A stretch of 64,000 bases of DNA. Source: Utricularia gibba. Lineage: Eukaryota; Streptophyta; Magnoliopsida; Lamiales; Lentibulariaceae. Each line of letters opens with the position of its first letter. Within the stretch, counting starts at the first letter, position 1. Below, in pieces: positions 1 to 15,000 of the stretch. The stretch is taken from contig NEEC01000009.1 in NCBI GenBank assembly GCA_002189035.1, positions 1 through 64,000 on the forward strand, written 5' to 3'. Both the position numbers and the translations under genes were made by a program. The notes under the pieces were generated by a model that saw only the letters and a program-made list of their open reading frames with translations, was not told the origin of the DNA and made no database searches.

Positions 1-3000
1 CATTTAGTTGCTATGATACTTCTGATTCTTGATGCACCATTCCCGTATACCATGTCTCTAGTGGCTATTTGATTCTTTTGCCTTGTATGTTGTTCGCATC
101 AATTTCGAGAACATGAAGCACATTATTAAATGCAGTCACCACGGAATGCCACGTGAGACACTTTTCGTTGTGGCTTTTTTTAATATGTCCACAGTTATCG
201 GACAAACGTAACTCCAAATTATAATACTTGGAGCTCGAAAAGGGCTTCCCAACACTGTGCTATGAAGAGCAAGGATCTGCATGTTATGCAAGAGGTGCTT
301 CGCGGACCAGGATGTGCGACGTAGTCATTTCATTGCGCATCATCATTCGGGGTGCATCCTAAAAATCACACGTGCACGGGATTCATTAAAAAAAATATTT
401 ACGCATATCCAGAGTGTATAACAGTGTTGGGATAAGTGATGCCACGAAATTCATGATGTAGCATGTGACTTTTTTCCAACTTGATCGCATAGTAGATGAA
501 TTCTGACACCATATGTTTTGGCTTTTGATTGATGCATTTAGTTGCTATGATACTTCTGATTCTTGATGCACCATTCCCGTATACCATGTCTCTAGTGGCT
601 ATTTGATTCTTTGCCTTGTATGTTGTTCGCATCAATTTCGAGAACATGAAGCACATTATTAAATGCAATCACCACGGAATGCCACGTGAGACACTTTTCG
701 TTGTGGCTTGTTTTTAATATGTCCACAGTTATCGGACAAACGTAACTCCAAATTATAATACTTGGAGCTCGAAAAGGGCTTCCCAACACTGTGCTATGAA
801 GAGCAAGGATCTGCATGTTATGCAAGAGGTGCTTCGCGGACCAGGATGTGCGACGTAGTCATTTCATTGCGCATCATCATTCGGGGTGCATCCTAAAAAT
901 CACACGTGCACGGGATTCATTAAAAATAAATATTTACGCATATCCAGAGTGTATAACAGTGTTGGGATAAGTGATGCACGAAATTCATGATGTAGCATGT
1001 GACTTTTTTCCAACTTGATCGCATAGTAGATGAATTCTGACACCATATGTTTTGGCTTTTGATTGATGCATTTAGTTGCTATGATACTTCTGATTCTTGA
1101 TGCACCATTCCCGTATACCATGTCTCTAGTGGCTATTTGATTCTTTTGCCTTGTATGTTGTTCGCATCAATTTCGAGAACATGAAGCACATTATTAAATG
1201 CAATCACCACGGAATGCCACGTGAGACACTTTTCGTTGTGGCTTGTTTTTAATATGTCCACAGTTATCGGACAAACGTAACTCCAAATTATAATACTTGG
1301 AGCTCGAAAAGGGCTTCCCAACACTGTGCTATGAAGAGCAAGGATCTGCATGTTATGCAAGAGGTGCTTCGCGGACCAGGATGTGCGACGTAGTCATTTC
1401 ATTGCGCATCATCATTCGGGGTGCATCCTAAAAATCACACGTGCACGGATTCATTAAAAATAAATATTTACGCATATCCAGAGTGTATAACAGTGTTGGG
1501 ATAAGTGATGCCACGAAATTCATGATGTAGCATGTGACTTTTTTCCAACTTGATCGCATAGTAGATGAATTCTGACACCATATGTTTTGGCTTTTGATTG
1601 ATGCATTTAGTTGCTATGATACTTCTGATTCTTGATGCACCATTCCCGTATACCATGTCTCTAGTGGCTATTTGATTCTTTTGCCTTGTATGTTGTTCGC
1701 ATCAATTTCGAGAACATGAAGCACATTATTAAATGCAGTCACCACGGAATGCCACGTGAGACACTTTTCGTTGTGGCTTGTTTTTAATATGTCCACAGTT
1801 ATCGGACAAACGTAACTCCAAATTATAATACTTGGAGCTCGAAAAGGGCTTCCCAACACTGTGCTATGAAGAGCAAGGATCTGCATGTTATGCAAGAGGT
1901 GCTTCGCGCGGACCAGGATGTGCGACGTAGTCATTTCATTGCGCATCATCATTCGGGTGCATCCTAAAAATCACACGTGCACGGGATTCATTAAAAATAA
2001 ATATTTACGCATATCCAGAGTGTATAACAGTGTTGGGATAAGTGATGCCACGAAATTCATGATGTAGCATGTGACTTTTTTCCAACTTGATCGCATAGTA
2101 GATGAATTCTGACACCATATGTTTTGGCTTTTGATTGATGCATTTAGTTGCTATGATACTTCTGATTCTTGATGCACCATTCCCGTATACCATGTCTCTA
2201 GTGGCTATTTGATTCTTTTGCCTTGTATGTTGTTCGCATCAATTTCGAGAACATGAAGCACATTATTAAATGCAGTCACCACGGAATGCCACGTGAGACA
2301 CTTTTCGTTGTGGCTTGTTTTTAATATGTCCACAGTTATCGGACAAACGTAACTCCAAATTATAATACTTGGAGCTCGAAAAGGGCTTCCCAACAGTGTG
2401 CTATGAAGAGCAAGGATCTGCATGTTATGCAAGAGGTGCTTCGCGGACCAGGATGTGCGACGTAGTCATTTCATTGCGCATCATCATTCGGGGGTGCATC
2501 CTAAAAATCACACGTGCACGGGATTCATTAAAAATAAATATTTACGCATATCCAGAGTGTATAACAGTGTTGGGATAAGTGATGCCACGAAATTCATGAT
2601 GTAGCATGTGACTTTTTTCCAACTTGATCGCATAGTAGATGAATTCTGACACCATATGTTTTGGCTTTTGATTGATGCATTTAGTTGCTATGATACTTCT
2701 GATTCTTGATGCACCATTCCCGTATACCATGTCTCTAGTGGCTATTTGATTCTTTTGCCTTGTATGTTGTTCGCATCAATTTCGAGAACATGAAGCACAT
2801 TTTTAAATGCATCACCACGGAATGCCACGTGAGACACTTTTCGTTGTGGCTTGTTTTTAATATGTCCACAGTTATCGGACAAACGTAACTCCAAATTATA
2901 ATACTTGGAGCTCGAAAAGGGCTTCCCAACAGTGTGCTATGAAGAGCAAGGATCTGCATGTTATGCAAGAGGTGCTTCGCGGACCAGGATGTGCGACGTA

Positions 3001-6000
3001 GTCATTTCATTGCGCATCATCATTCGGGGTGCATCCTAAAAATCACACGTGCACCGGATTCATTAAAAATAAATATTTACGCATATCCAGAGTGTATAAC
3101 AGTGTTGGGATAAGTGATGCCACGAAATTCATGATGTAGCATGTGACTTTTTTCCAACTTGATCGCATAGTAGATGAATTCTGACACCATATGTTTTGGC
3201 TTTTGATTGATGCATTTAGTTGCTATGATACTTCTGATTCTTGATGCACCATTCCCGTATACCATGTCTCTAGTGGCTATTTGATTCTTTTGCCTTGTAT
3301 GTTGTTCGCATCAATTTCGAGAACATGAAGCACATTATTAAATGCAATCACCACGGAATGCCACGTGAGACACTTTTCGTTGTGGCTTGTTTTTAATATG
3401 TCCACAGTTATCGGACAAACGTAACTCCAAATTATAATACTTGGAGCTCGAAAAGGGCTTCCCAACAGTGTGCTATGAAGAGCAAGGATCTGCATGTTAT
3501 GCAAGAGGTGCTTCGCGGACCAGGATGTGCGACGTAGTCATTTCATTGCGCATCATCATTCGGGGTGCATCCTAAAAATCACACGTGCACGGGATTCATT
3601 AAAAATAAATATTTACGCATATCCAGAGTGTATAACAGTGTTGGGATAAGTGATGCCACGAAATTCATGATGTAGCATGTGACTTTTTTCCAACTTGATC
3701 GCATAGTAGATGAATTCTGACACCATATGTTTTGGCTTTTGATTGATGCATTTAGTTGCTATGATACTTCTGATTCTTGATGCACCATTCCCGTATACCA
3801 TGTCTCTAGTGGCTATTTGATTCTTTTGCCTTGTATGTTGTTCGCATCAATTTCGAGAACATGAAGCACATTATTAAATGCAGTCACCACGGAATGCCAC
3901 GTGAGACACTTTTCGTTGTGGCTTGTTTTTAATATGTCCACAGTTATCGGACAAACGTAACTCCAAATTATAATACTTGGAGCTCGAAAAGGGCTTCCCA
4001 ACACTGTGCTATGAAGAGCAAGGATCTGCATGTTATGCAAGAGGTGCTTCGCGGACCAGGATGTGCGACGTAGTCATTTCATTGCGCATCATCATTCGGG
4101 GTGCATCCTAAAAATCACACGTGCACGGGATTCATTAAAAATAAATATTTACGCATATCCAGAGTGTATAACAGTGTTGGGATAAGTGATGCCACGAAAT
4201 TCATGATGTAGCATGTGACTTTTTTCCAACTTGATCGCATAGTAGATGAATTCTGACACCATATGTTTTGGCTTTGATTGATGCATTTAGTTGCTATGAT
4301 ACTTCTGATTTTGATGCACCATTCCCGTATACCATGTCTCTAGTGGCTATTTGATTCTTTTGCCTTGTATGTTGTTCGCATCAATTTCGAGAACATGAAG
4401 CACATTATTAAATGCAATCACCACGGAATGCACGTGAGACACTTTTCGTTGTGGCTTGTTTTTAATATGTCCACAGTTATCGGGACAAACGTAACTCCAA
4501 ATTATAATACTTGGAGCTCGAAAAGGGCTTCCCAACACTGTGCTATGAAGAGCAAGGATCTGCATGTTATGCAAGAGGTGCTTCGCGGACCAGGATGTGC
4601 GACGTAGTCATTTCATTGCGCATCATCATTCGGGGTGCATCCTAAAAATCACACGTGCACGGATTCATTAAAAATAAATATTTACGCATATCCAGAGTGT
4701 ATAACAGTGTTGGGATAAGTGATGCCACGAAATTCATGATGTAGCATGTGACTTTTTTCCAACTTGATCGCATAGTAGATGAATTCTGACACCATATGTT
4801 TTGGCTTTTGATTGATGCATTTAGTTGCTATGATACTTCTGATTCTTGATGCACCATTCCCGTATACCATGTCTCTAGTGGCTATTTGATTCTTTTGCCT
4901 TGTATGTTGTTCGCATCAATTTCGAGAACATGAAGCACATTATTAAATGCAGTCACCACGGAATGCCACGTGAGACACTTTTCGTTGTGGCTTGTTTTTA
5001 ATATGTCCACAGTTATCGGACAAACGTAACTCCAAATTATAATACTTGGAGCTCGAAGGCTTCCCAACAGTGTGCTATGAAGAGCAAGGATCTGCATGTT
5101 ATGCAAGAGGTGCTTCGCGGACCAGGATGTGCGACGTAGTCATTTCATTGCGCATCATCATTCGGGGTGCATCCTAAAAATCACACGTGCACGGATTCAT
5201 TAAAAATAAATATTTACGCATATCCAGAGTGTATAACAGTGTTGGGATAAGTGATGCCACGAAATTCATGATGTAGCATGTGACTTTTTTCCAACTTGAT
5301 CGCATAGTAGATGAATTCTGACACCATATGTTTTGGCTTTTGATTGATGCATTTAGTTGCTATGATACTTCTGATTCTTGATGCACCATTCCCGTATACC
5401 ATGTCTCTAGTGGCTATTTGATTCTTTTGCCTTGTATGTTGTTCGCATCAATTTCGAGAACATGAAGCACATTATTAAATGCAATCACCACGGAATGCCA
5501 CGTGAGACACTTTTCGTTGTGGCTTGTTTTTAATATGTCCACAGTTATCGGACAAACGTAACTCCAAATTATAATACTTGGAGCTCGAAAAGGGCTTCCC
5601 AACACTGTGCTATGAAGAGCAAGGATCTGCATGTTATGCAAGAGGTGCTTCGCGGACCAGGATGTGCGACGTAGTCATTTCATTGCGCATCATCATTCGG
5701 GGTGCATCCTAAAAATCACACGTGCACGGGATTCATTAAAAATAAATATTTACGCATATCCAGAGTGTATAACAGTGTTGGGATAAGTGATGCCACGAAA
5801 TTCATGATGTAGCATGTGACTTTTTTCCAACTTGATCGCATAGTAGATGAATTCTGACACCATATGTTTTGGCTTTTGATTGATTCATTTAGTTGCTATG
5901 ATACTTCTGATTCTTGATGCACCATTCCCGTATACCATGTCTCTAGTGGCTATTTGATTCTTTTGCCTTGTATGTTGTTCGCATCAATTTCGAGAACATG

Positions 6001-9000
6001 AAGCACATTATTAAATGCAATCACCACGGAATGCCACGTGAGACACTTTTCGTTGTGGCTTGTTTTTAATATGTCCACAGTTATCGGACAAACGTAACTC
6101 CAAATTATAATACTTGGAGCTCGAAAAGGGCTTCCCAACACTGTGCTATGAAGAGCAAGGATCTGCATGTTATGCAAGAGGTGCTTCGCGGACCAGGATG
6201 TGCGACGTAGTCATTTCATTGCGCATCATCATTCGGGGTGCATCCTAAAAATCACACGTGCACGGATTCATAAAAATAAATATTTACGCATATCCAGAGT
6301 GTATATAACAGTGTTGGGATAAGTGATGCCACGAAATTCATGATGTAGCATGTGACTTTTTTCCAACTTGATCGCATAGTAGATGAATTCTGACACCATA
6401 TGTTTTGGCTTTTGATTGATTCATTTAGTTGCTATGATACTTCTGATTCTTGATGCACCATTCCCGTATACCATGTCTCTAGTGGCTATTTGATTCTTTT
6501 GCCTTGTATGTTGTTCGCATCAATTTCGAGAACATGAAGCACATTATTAAATGCATCACCACGGAATGCCACGTGAGACACTTTTCGTTGGCTTGTTTTT
6601 AATATGTCCACAGTTATCGGACAAACGTAACTCCAAATTATAATACTTGGAGCTCGAAAAGGGCTTCCCAACAGTGTGCTATGAAGAGCAAGGATCTGCA
6701 TGTTATGCAAGAGGTGCTTCGCGGACAGGATGTGCGACGTAGTCATTTCATTGCGCATCATCATTCGGGGTGCATCCTAAAAATCACACGTGCACGGGAT
6801 TCATTAAAAATAAATATTTACGCATATCCAGAGTGTATAACAGTGTTGGGATAAGTGATGCCACGAAATTCATGATGTAGCATGTGACTTTTTTCCAACT
6901 TGATCGCATAGTAGATGAATTCTGACACCATATGTTTTGGCTTTTGATTGATGCATTTAGTTGCTATGATACTTCTGATTCTTGATGCACCATTCCCGTA
7001 TACCATGTCTCTAGTGGCTATTTGATTCTTTTGCCTTGTATGTTGTTCGCATCAATTTCGAGAACATGAAGCACATTATTAAATGCAATCACCACGGAAT
7101 GCCACGTGAGACACTTTTCGTTGTGGCTTGTTTTTAATATGTCCACAGTTATCGGACAAACGTAACTCCAAATTATAATACTTGGAGCTCGAAAAGGGCT
7201 TCCCAACAGTGTGCTATGAAGAGCAAGGATCTGCATGTTATGCAAGAGGTGCTTCGCGGACCAGGATGTGCGACGTAGTCATTTCATTGCGCATCATCAT
7301 TCGGGGTGCATCCTAAAAATCACACGTGCACGGGATTCATTAAAAATAAATATTTACGCATATCCAGAGTGTATAACAGTGTTGGGATAAGTGATGCCAC
7401 GAAATTCATGATGTAGCATGTGACTTTTTCCAACTTGATCGCATAGTAGATGAATTCTGACACCATATGTTTTGGCTTTTGATTGATTCATTTAGTTGCT
7501 ATGATACTTCTGATTCTTGATGCACCATTCCCGTATACCATGTCTCTAGTGGCTATTTGATTCTTTTGCCTTGTATGTTGTTCGCATCAATTTCGAGAAC
7601 ATGAAGCACATTATTAAATGCAATCACCACGGAATGCCACGTGAGACACTTTTCGTTGTGGCTTTTTTTAATATGTCCACAGTTATCGGACAAACGTAAC
7701 TCCAAATTATAATACTTGGAGCTCGAAAAGGGCTTCCCAACAGTGTGCTATGAAGAGCAAGGATCTGCATGTTATGCAAGAGGTGCTTCGCGGACCAGGA
7801 TGTGCGACGTAGTCATTTCATTGCGCATCATCATTCGGGGTGCATCCTAAAAATCACACGTGCACCGGATTCATTAAAAATAAATATTTACGCATATCCA
7901 GAGTGTATAACAGTGTTGGGATAAGTGATGCCACGAAATTCATGATGTAGCATGTGACTTTTTTCCAACTTGATCGCATAGTAGATGAATTCTGACACCA
8001 TATGTTTTGGCTTTTGATTGATGCATTTAGTTGCTATGATACTTCTGATTCTTGATGCACCATTCCCGTATACCATGTCTCTAGTGGCTATTTGATTCTT
8101 TTGCCTTGTATGTTGTTCGCATCAATTTCGAGAACATGAAGCACATTATTAAATGCAATCACCACGGAATGCCACGTGAGACACTTTTCGTTGTGGCTTG
8201 TTTTTAATATGTCCACAGTTATCGGACAAACGTAACTCCAAATTATAATACTTGGAGCTCGAAAAGGGCTTCCCAACACTGTGCTATGAAGAGCAAGGAT
8301 CTGCATGTTATGCAAGAGGTGCTTCGCGGACCAGGATGTGCGACGTAGTCATTTCATTGCGCATCATCATTCGGGGTGCATCCTAAAAATCACACGTGCA
8401 CGGGATTCATTAAAAATAAATATTTACGCATATCCAGAGTGTATAACAGTGTTGGGATAAGTGATGCCACGAAATTCATGATGTAGCATGTGACTTTTTT
8501 CCAACTTGATCGCATAGTAGATGAATTCTGACACCATATGTTTTGGCTTTTGATTGATGCATTTAGTTGCTATGATACTTCTGATTCTTGATGCACCATT
8601 CCGTATACCATGTCTCTAGTGGCTATTTGATTCTTTTGCCTTGTATGTTGTTCGCATCAATTTCGAGAACATGAAGCACATTATTAAATGCAATCACCAC
8701 GGAATGCCACGTGAGACACTTTTCGTTGTGGCTTGTTTTTAATATGTCCACAGTTATCGGACAAACGTAACTCCAAATTATAATACTTGGAGCTCGAAAA
8801 GGGCTTCCAACACTGTGCTATGAAGAGCAAGGATCTGCATGTTATGCAAGAGGTGCTTCGCGGACCAGGATGTGCGACGTAGTCATTTCATTGCGCATCA
8901 TCATTCGGGGTGCATCCTAAAAATCACACGTGCACGGGATTCATTAAAAATAAATATTTACGCATATCCAGAGTGTATAACAGTGTTGGGATAAGTGATG

Positions 9001-12000
9001 CCACGAAATTCATGATGTAGCATGTGACTTTTTTCCAACTTGATCGCATAGTAGATGAATTCTGACACCATATGTTTTGGCTTTTGATTGATGCATTTAG
9101 TTGCTATGATACTTCTGATTCTTGATGCACCATTCCCGTATACCATGTCTCTAGTGGCTATTTGATTCTTTTGCCTTGTATGTTGTTCGCATCAATTTCG
9201 AGAACATGAAGCACATTATTAAATGCAATCACCACGGAATGCCACGTGAGACACTTTTCGTTGTGGCTTGTTTTTAATATGTCCACAGTTATCGGACAAA
9301 CGTAACTCCAAATTATAATACTTGGAGCTCGAAAAGGGCTTCCAACAGTGTGCTATGAAGAGCAAGGATCTGCATGTTATGCAAGAGGTGCTTCGCGGAC
9401 CAGGATGTGCGACGTAGTCATTTCATTGCGCATCATCATTCGGGGTGCATCCTAAAAATCACACGTGCACGGGATTCATTAAAAATAAATATTTACGCAT
9501 ATCCAGAGTGTATAACAGTGTTGGGATAAGTGATGCCACGAAATTCATGATGTAGCATGTGACTTTTTTCCAACTTGATCGCATAGTAGATGAATTCTGA
9601 CACCATATTTTTGGCTTTTGATTGATGCATTTAGTTGCTATGATACTTCTGATTCTTGATGCACCATTCCGTATACCATGTCTCTAGTGGCTATTTGATT
9701 CTTTTGCCTTGTATGTTGTTCGCATCAATTTCGAGAACATGAAGCACATTATTAAATGCAATCACCACGGAATGCCACGTGAGACACTTTTCGTTGTGGC
9801 TTGTTTTTAATATGTCCACAGTTATCGGACAAACGTAACTCCAAATTATAATACTTGGAGCTCGAAAAGGGCTTCCCAACAGTGTGCTATGAAGAGCAAG
9901 GATCTGCATGTTATGCAAGAGGTGCTTCGCGGACCAGGATGTGCGACGTAGTCATTTCATTGCGCATCATCATTCGGGGTGCATCCTAAAAATCACACGT
10001 GCACGGGATTCATTAAAAATAATATTTACGCATATCCAGAGTGTATAACAGTGTTGGGATAAGTGATGCCACGAAATTCATGATGTAGCATGTGACTTTT
10101 TTCCAACTTGATCGCATAGTAGATGAATTCTGACACCATATGTTTTGGCTTTTGATTGATGCATTTAGTTGCTATGATACTTCTGATTCTTGATGCACCA
10201 TTCCCGTATACCATGTCTCTAGTGGCTATTTGATTCTTTTGCCTTGTATGTTGTTCGCATCAATTTCGAGAACATGAAGCACATTATTAAATGCAATCAC
10301 CACGGAATGCCACGTGAGACACTTTTCGTTGTGGCTTGTTTTTAATATGTCCACAGTTATCGGACAAACGTAACTCCAAATTATAATACTTGGAGCTCGA
10401 AAAGGGCTTCCCAACACTGTGCTATGAAGAGCAAGGATCTGCATGTTATGCAAGAGGTGCTTCGCGGACCAGGATGTGCGACGTAGTCATTTCATTGCGC
10501 ATCATCATTCGGGTGCATCCTAAAAATCACACGTGCACGGGATTCATTAAAAATAAATATTTACGCATATCCAGAGTGTATAACAGTGTTGGGATAAGTG
10601 ATGCCACGAAATTCATGATGTAGCATGTGACTTTTTTCCAACTTGATCGCATAGTAGATGAATTCTGACACCATATGTTTTGGCTTTTGATTGATGCATT
10701 TAGTTGCTATGATACTTCTGATTCTTGATGCACCATTCCGTATACCATGTCTCTAGTGGCTATTTGATTCTTTTGCCTTGTATGTTGTTCGCATCAATTT
10801 CGAGAACATGAAGCACATTATTAAATGCAATCACCACGGAATGCCACGTGAGACACTTTTCGTTGTGGCTTGTTTTTAATATGTCCACAGTTATCGGACA
10901 AACGTAACTCCAAATTATAATACTTGGAGCTCGAAAAGGGCTTCCAACACTGTGCTATGAAGAGCAAGGATCTGCATGTTATGCAAGAGGTGCTTCGCGG
11001 ACCAGGATGTGCGACGTAGTCATTTCATTGCGCATCATCATTCGGGGTGCATCCTAAAAATCACACGTGCACGGGATTCATTAAAAATAAATATTTACGC
11101 ATATCCAGAGTGTATAACAGTGTTGGGATAAGTGATGCCACGAAATTCATGATGTAGCATGTGACTTTTTTCCAACTTGATCGCATAGTAGATGAATTCT
11201 GACACCATATTTTTGGCTTTTGATTGATGCATTTAGTTGCTATGATACTTCTGATTCTTGATGCACCATTCCCGTATACCATGTCTCTAGTGGCTATTTG
11301 ATTCTTTTGCCTTGTATGTTGTTCGCATCAATTTCGAGAACATGAAGCACATTATTAAATGCAATCACCACGGAATGCCACGTGAGACACTTTTCGTTGT
11401 GGCTTGTTTTTAATATGTCCACAGTTATCGGACAAACGTAACTCCAAATTATAATACTTGGAGCTCGAAAAGGGCTTCCCAACATGTGCTATGAAGAGCA
11501 AGGATCTGCATGTTATGCAAGAGTGCTTCGCGGACCAGGATGTGCGACGTAGTCATTTCATTGCGCATCATCATTCGGGGTGCATCCTAAAAATCACACG
11601 TGCACGGGATTCATTAAAAATAAATATTTACGCATATCCAGAGTGTATAACAGTGTTGGGATAAGTGATGCCACGAAATTCATGATGTAGCATGTGACTT
11701 TTTTCCAACTTGATCGCATAGTAGATGAATTCTGACACCATATGTTTTGGCTTTTGATTGATGCATTTAGTTGCTATGATACTTCTGATTCTTGATGCAC
11801 CATTCCCGTATACCATGTCTCTAGTGGCTATTTGATTCTTTTGCCTTGTATGTTGTTCGCATCAATTTCGAGAACATGAAGCATTATTAAATGCAATCAC
11901 CACGGAATGCCACGTGAGACACTTTTCGTTGTGGCTTGTTTTTAATATGTCCACAGTTATCGGACAAACGTAACTCCAAATTATAATACTTGGAGCTCGA

Positions 12001-15000
12001 AAAGGGCTTCCCAACAGTGTGCTATGAAGAGCAAGGATCTGCATGTTATGCAAGAGGTGCTTCGCGGACCAGGATGTGCGACGTAGTCATTTCATTGCGC
12101 ATCATCATTCGGGGTGCATCCTAAAAATCACACGTGCACGGGATTCATTAAAAATAAATATTTACGCATATCCAGAGTGTATAACAGTGTTGGGATAAGT
12201 GATGCCACGAAATTCATGATGTAGCATGTGACTTTTTTCCAACTTGATCGCATAGTAGATGAATTCTGACACCATATGTTTTGGCTTTTGATGCATTTAG
12301 TTGCTATGATACTTCTGATTCTTGATGCACCATTCCCGTATACCATGTCTCTAGTGGCTATTTGATTCTTTTGCCTTGTATGTTGTTCGCATCAATTTCG
12401 AGAACATGAAGCACATTATTAAATGCAATCACCACGGAATGCCACGTGAGACACTTTTCGTTGTGGCTTGTTTTTAATATGTCCACAGTTATCGGACAAA
12501 CGTAACTCCAAATTATAATACTTGGAGCTCGAAAAGGGCTTCCCAACAGTGTGCTATGAAGAGCAAGGATCTGCATGTTATGCAAGAGGTGCTTCGCGGA
12601 CAGGATGTGCGACGTAGTCATTTCATTGCGCATCATCATTCGGGGTGCATCCTAAAAATCACACACGTGCACGGATTCATTAAAAATAAATATTTACGCA
12701 TATCCAGAGTGTATAACAGTGTTGGGATAAGTGATGCCACGAAATTCATGATGTAGCATGTGACTTTTTTCCAACTTGATCGCATAGTAGATGAATTCTG
12801 ACACCATATGTTTTGGCTTTTGATTGATGCATTTAGTTGCTATGATACTTCTGATTCTTGATGCACCATTCCCGTATACCATGTCTCTAGTGGCTATTTG
12901 ATTCTTTTGCCTTGTATGTTGTTCGCATCAATTTCGAGAACATGAAGCACATTATTAAATGCAATCACCACGGAATGCCACGTGAGACACTTTTCGTTGT
13001 GGCTTGTTTTTAATATGTCCACAGTTATCGGACAAACGTAACTCCAAATTATAATACTTGGAGCTCGAAAAGGGCTTCCCAACAGTGTGCTATGAAGAGC
13101 AAGGATCTGCATGTTATGCAAGAGGTGCTTCGCGGACCAGGATGTGCGACGTAGTCATTTCATTGCGCATCATCATTCGGGGTGCATCCTAAAAATCACA
13201 CGTGCACGGGATTCATTAAAAATAAATATTTACGCATATCCAGAGTGTATAACAGTGTTGGGATAAGTGATGCCACGAAATTCATGATGTAGCATGTGAC
13301 TTTTTTCCAACTTGATCGCATAGTAGATGAATCTGACACCATATGTTTTGGCTTTTGATTGATGCATTTAGTTGCTATGATACTTCTGATTCTTGATGCA
13401 CCATTCCCGTATACCATGTCTCTAGTGGCTATTTGATTCTTTTGCCTTGTATGTTGTTCGCATCAATTTCGAGAACATGAAGCACATTATTAAATGCAAT
13501 CACCACGGAATGCCACGTGAGACACTTTTCGTTGTGGCTTGTTTTTAATATGTCCACAGTTATCGGACAAACGTAACTCCAAATTATAATACTTGGAGCT
13601 CGAAAAGGGCTTCCCAACAGTGTGCTATGAAGAGCAAGGATCTGCATGTTATGCAAGAGGTGCTTCGCGGACCAGGATGTGCGACGTAGTCATTTCATTG
13701 CGCATCATCATTCGGGGTGCATCCTAAAAATCACACGTGCACGGGATTCATTAAAAATAAATATTTACGCATATCCAGAGTGTATATAACAGTGTTGGGA
13801 TAAGTGATGCCACGAAATTCATGATGTAGCATGTGACTTTTTTCCAACTTGATCGCATAGTAGATGAATTCTGACACCATATGTTTTGGCTTTTGATTGA
13901 TGCATTTAGTTGCTATGATACTTCTGATTCTTGATGCACCATTCCCGTTACCATGTCTCTAGTGGCTATTTGATTCTTTTGCCTTGTATGTTGTTCGCAT
14001 CAATTTCGAGAACATGAAGCACATTATTAAATGCAATCACCACGGAATGCCACGTGAGACACTTTTCGTTGTGGCTTGTTTTTAATATGTCCACAGTTTA
14101 TCGGACAAACGTAACTCCAAATTATAATACTTGGAGCTCGAAAAGGGCTTCCCAACACTGTGCTATGAAGAGCAAGGATCTGCATGTTATGCAAGAGGTG
14201 CTTCGCGGACCAGGATGTGCGACGTAGTCATTTCATTGCGCATCATCATTCGGGGTGCATCCTAAAAATCACACGTGCACGGGATTCATTAAAAATAAAT
14301 ATTTACGCATATCCAGAGTGTATAACAGTGTTGGGATAAGTGATGCCACGAAATTCATGATGTAGCATGTGACTTTTTTCCAACTTGATCGCATAGTAGA
14401 TGAATTCTGACACCATATGTTTTGGCTTTTGATTGATGCATTTAGTTGCTATGATACTTCTGATTCTTGATGCACCATTCCCGTATACCATGTCTCTAGT
14501 GGCTATTTGATTCTTTTGCCTTGTATGTTGTTCGCATCAATTTCGAGAACATGAAGCACATTATTAAATGCAGTCACCACGGAATGCCACGTGAGACACT
14601 TTTCGTTGTGGTTTTTAATATGTCCACAGTTATCGGACAAACGTAACTCCAAATTATAATACTTGGAGCTCGAAAAGGGCTTCCCAACACTGTGCTATGA
14701 AGAGCAAGGATCTGCATGTTATGCAAGAGGTGCTTCGCGGACCAGGATGTGCGACGTAGTCATTTCATTGCGCATCATCATTCGGGGTGCATCCTAAAAA
14801 TCACACGTGCACGGGATTCATTAAAAATAAATATTTACGCATATCCAGAGTGTATAACAGTGTTGGGATAAGTGATGCCACGAAATTCATGATGTAGCAT
14901 GTGACTTTTTTCCAACTTGATCGCATAGTAGATGAATTCTGACACCATATGTTTTGGCTTTGATTGATGCATTTAGTTGCTATGATACTTCTGATTCTTG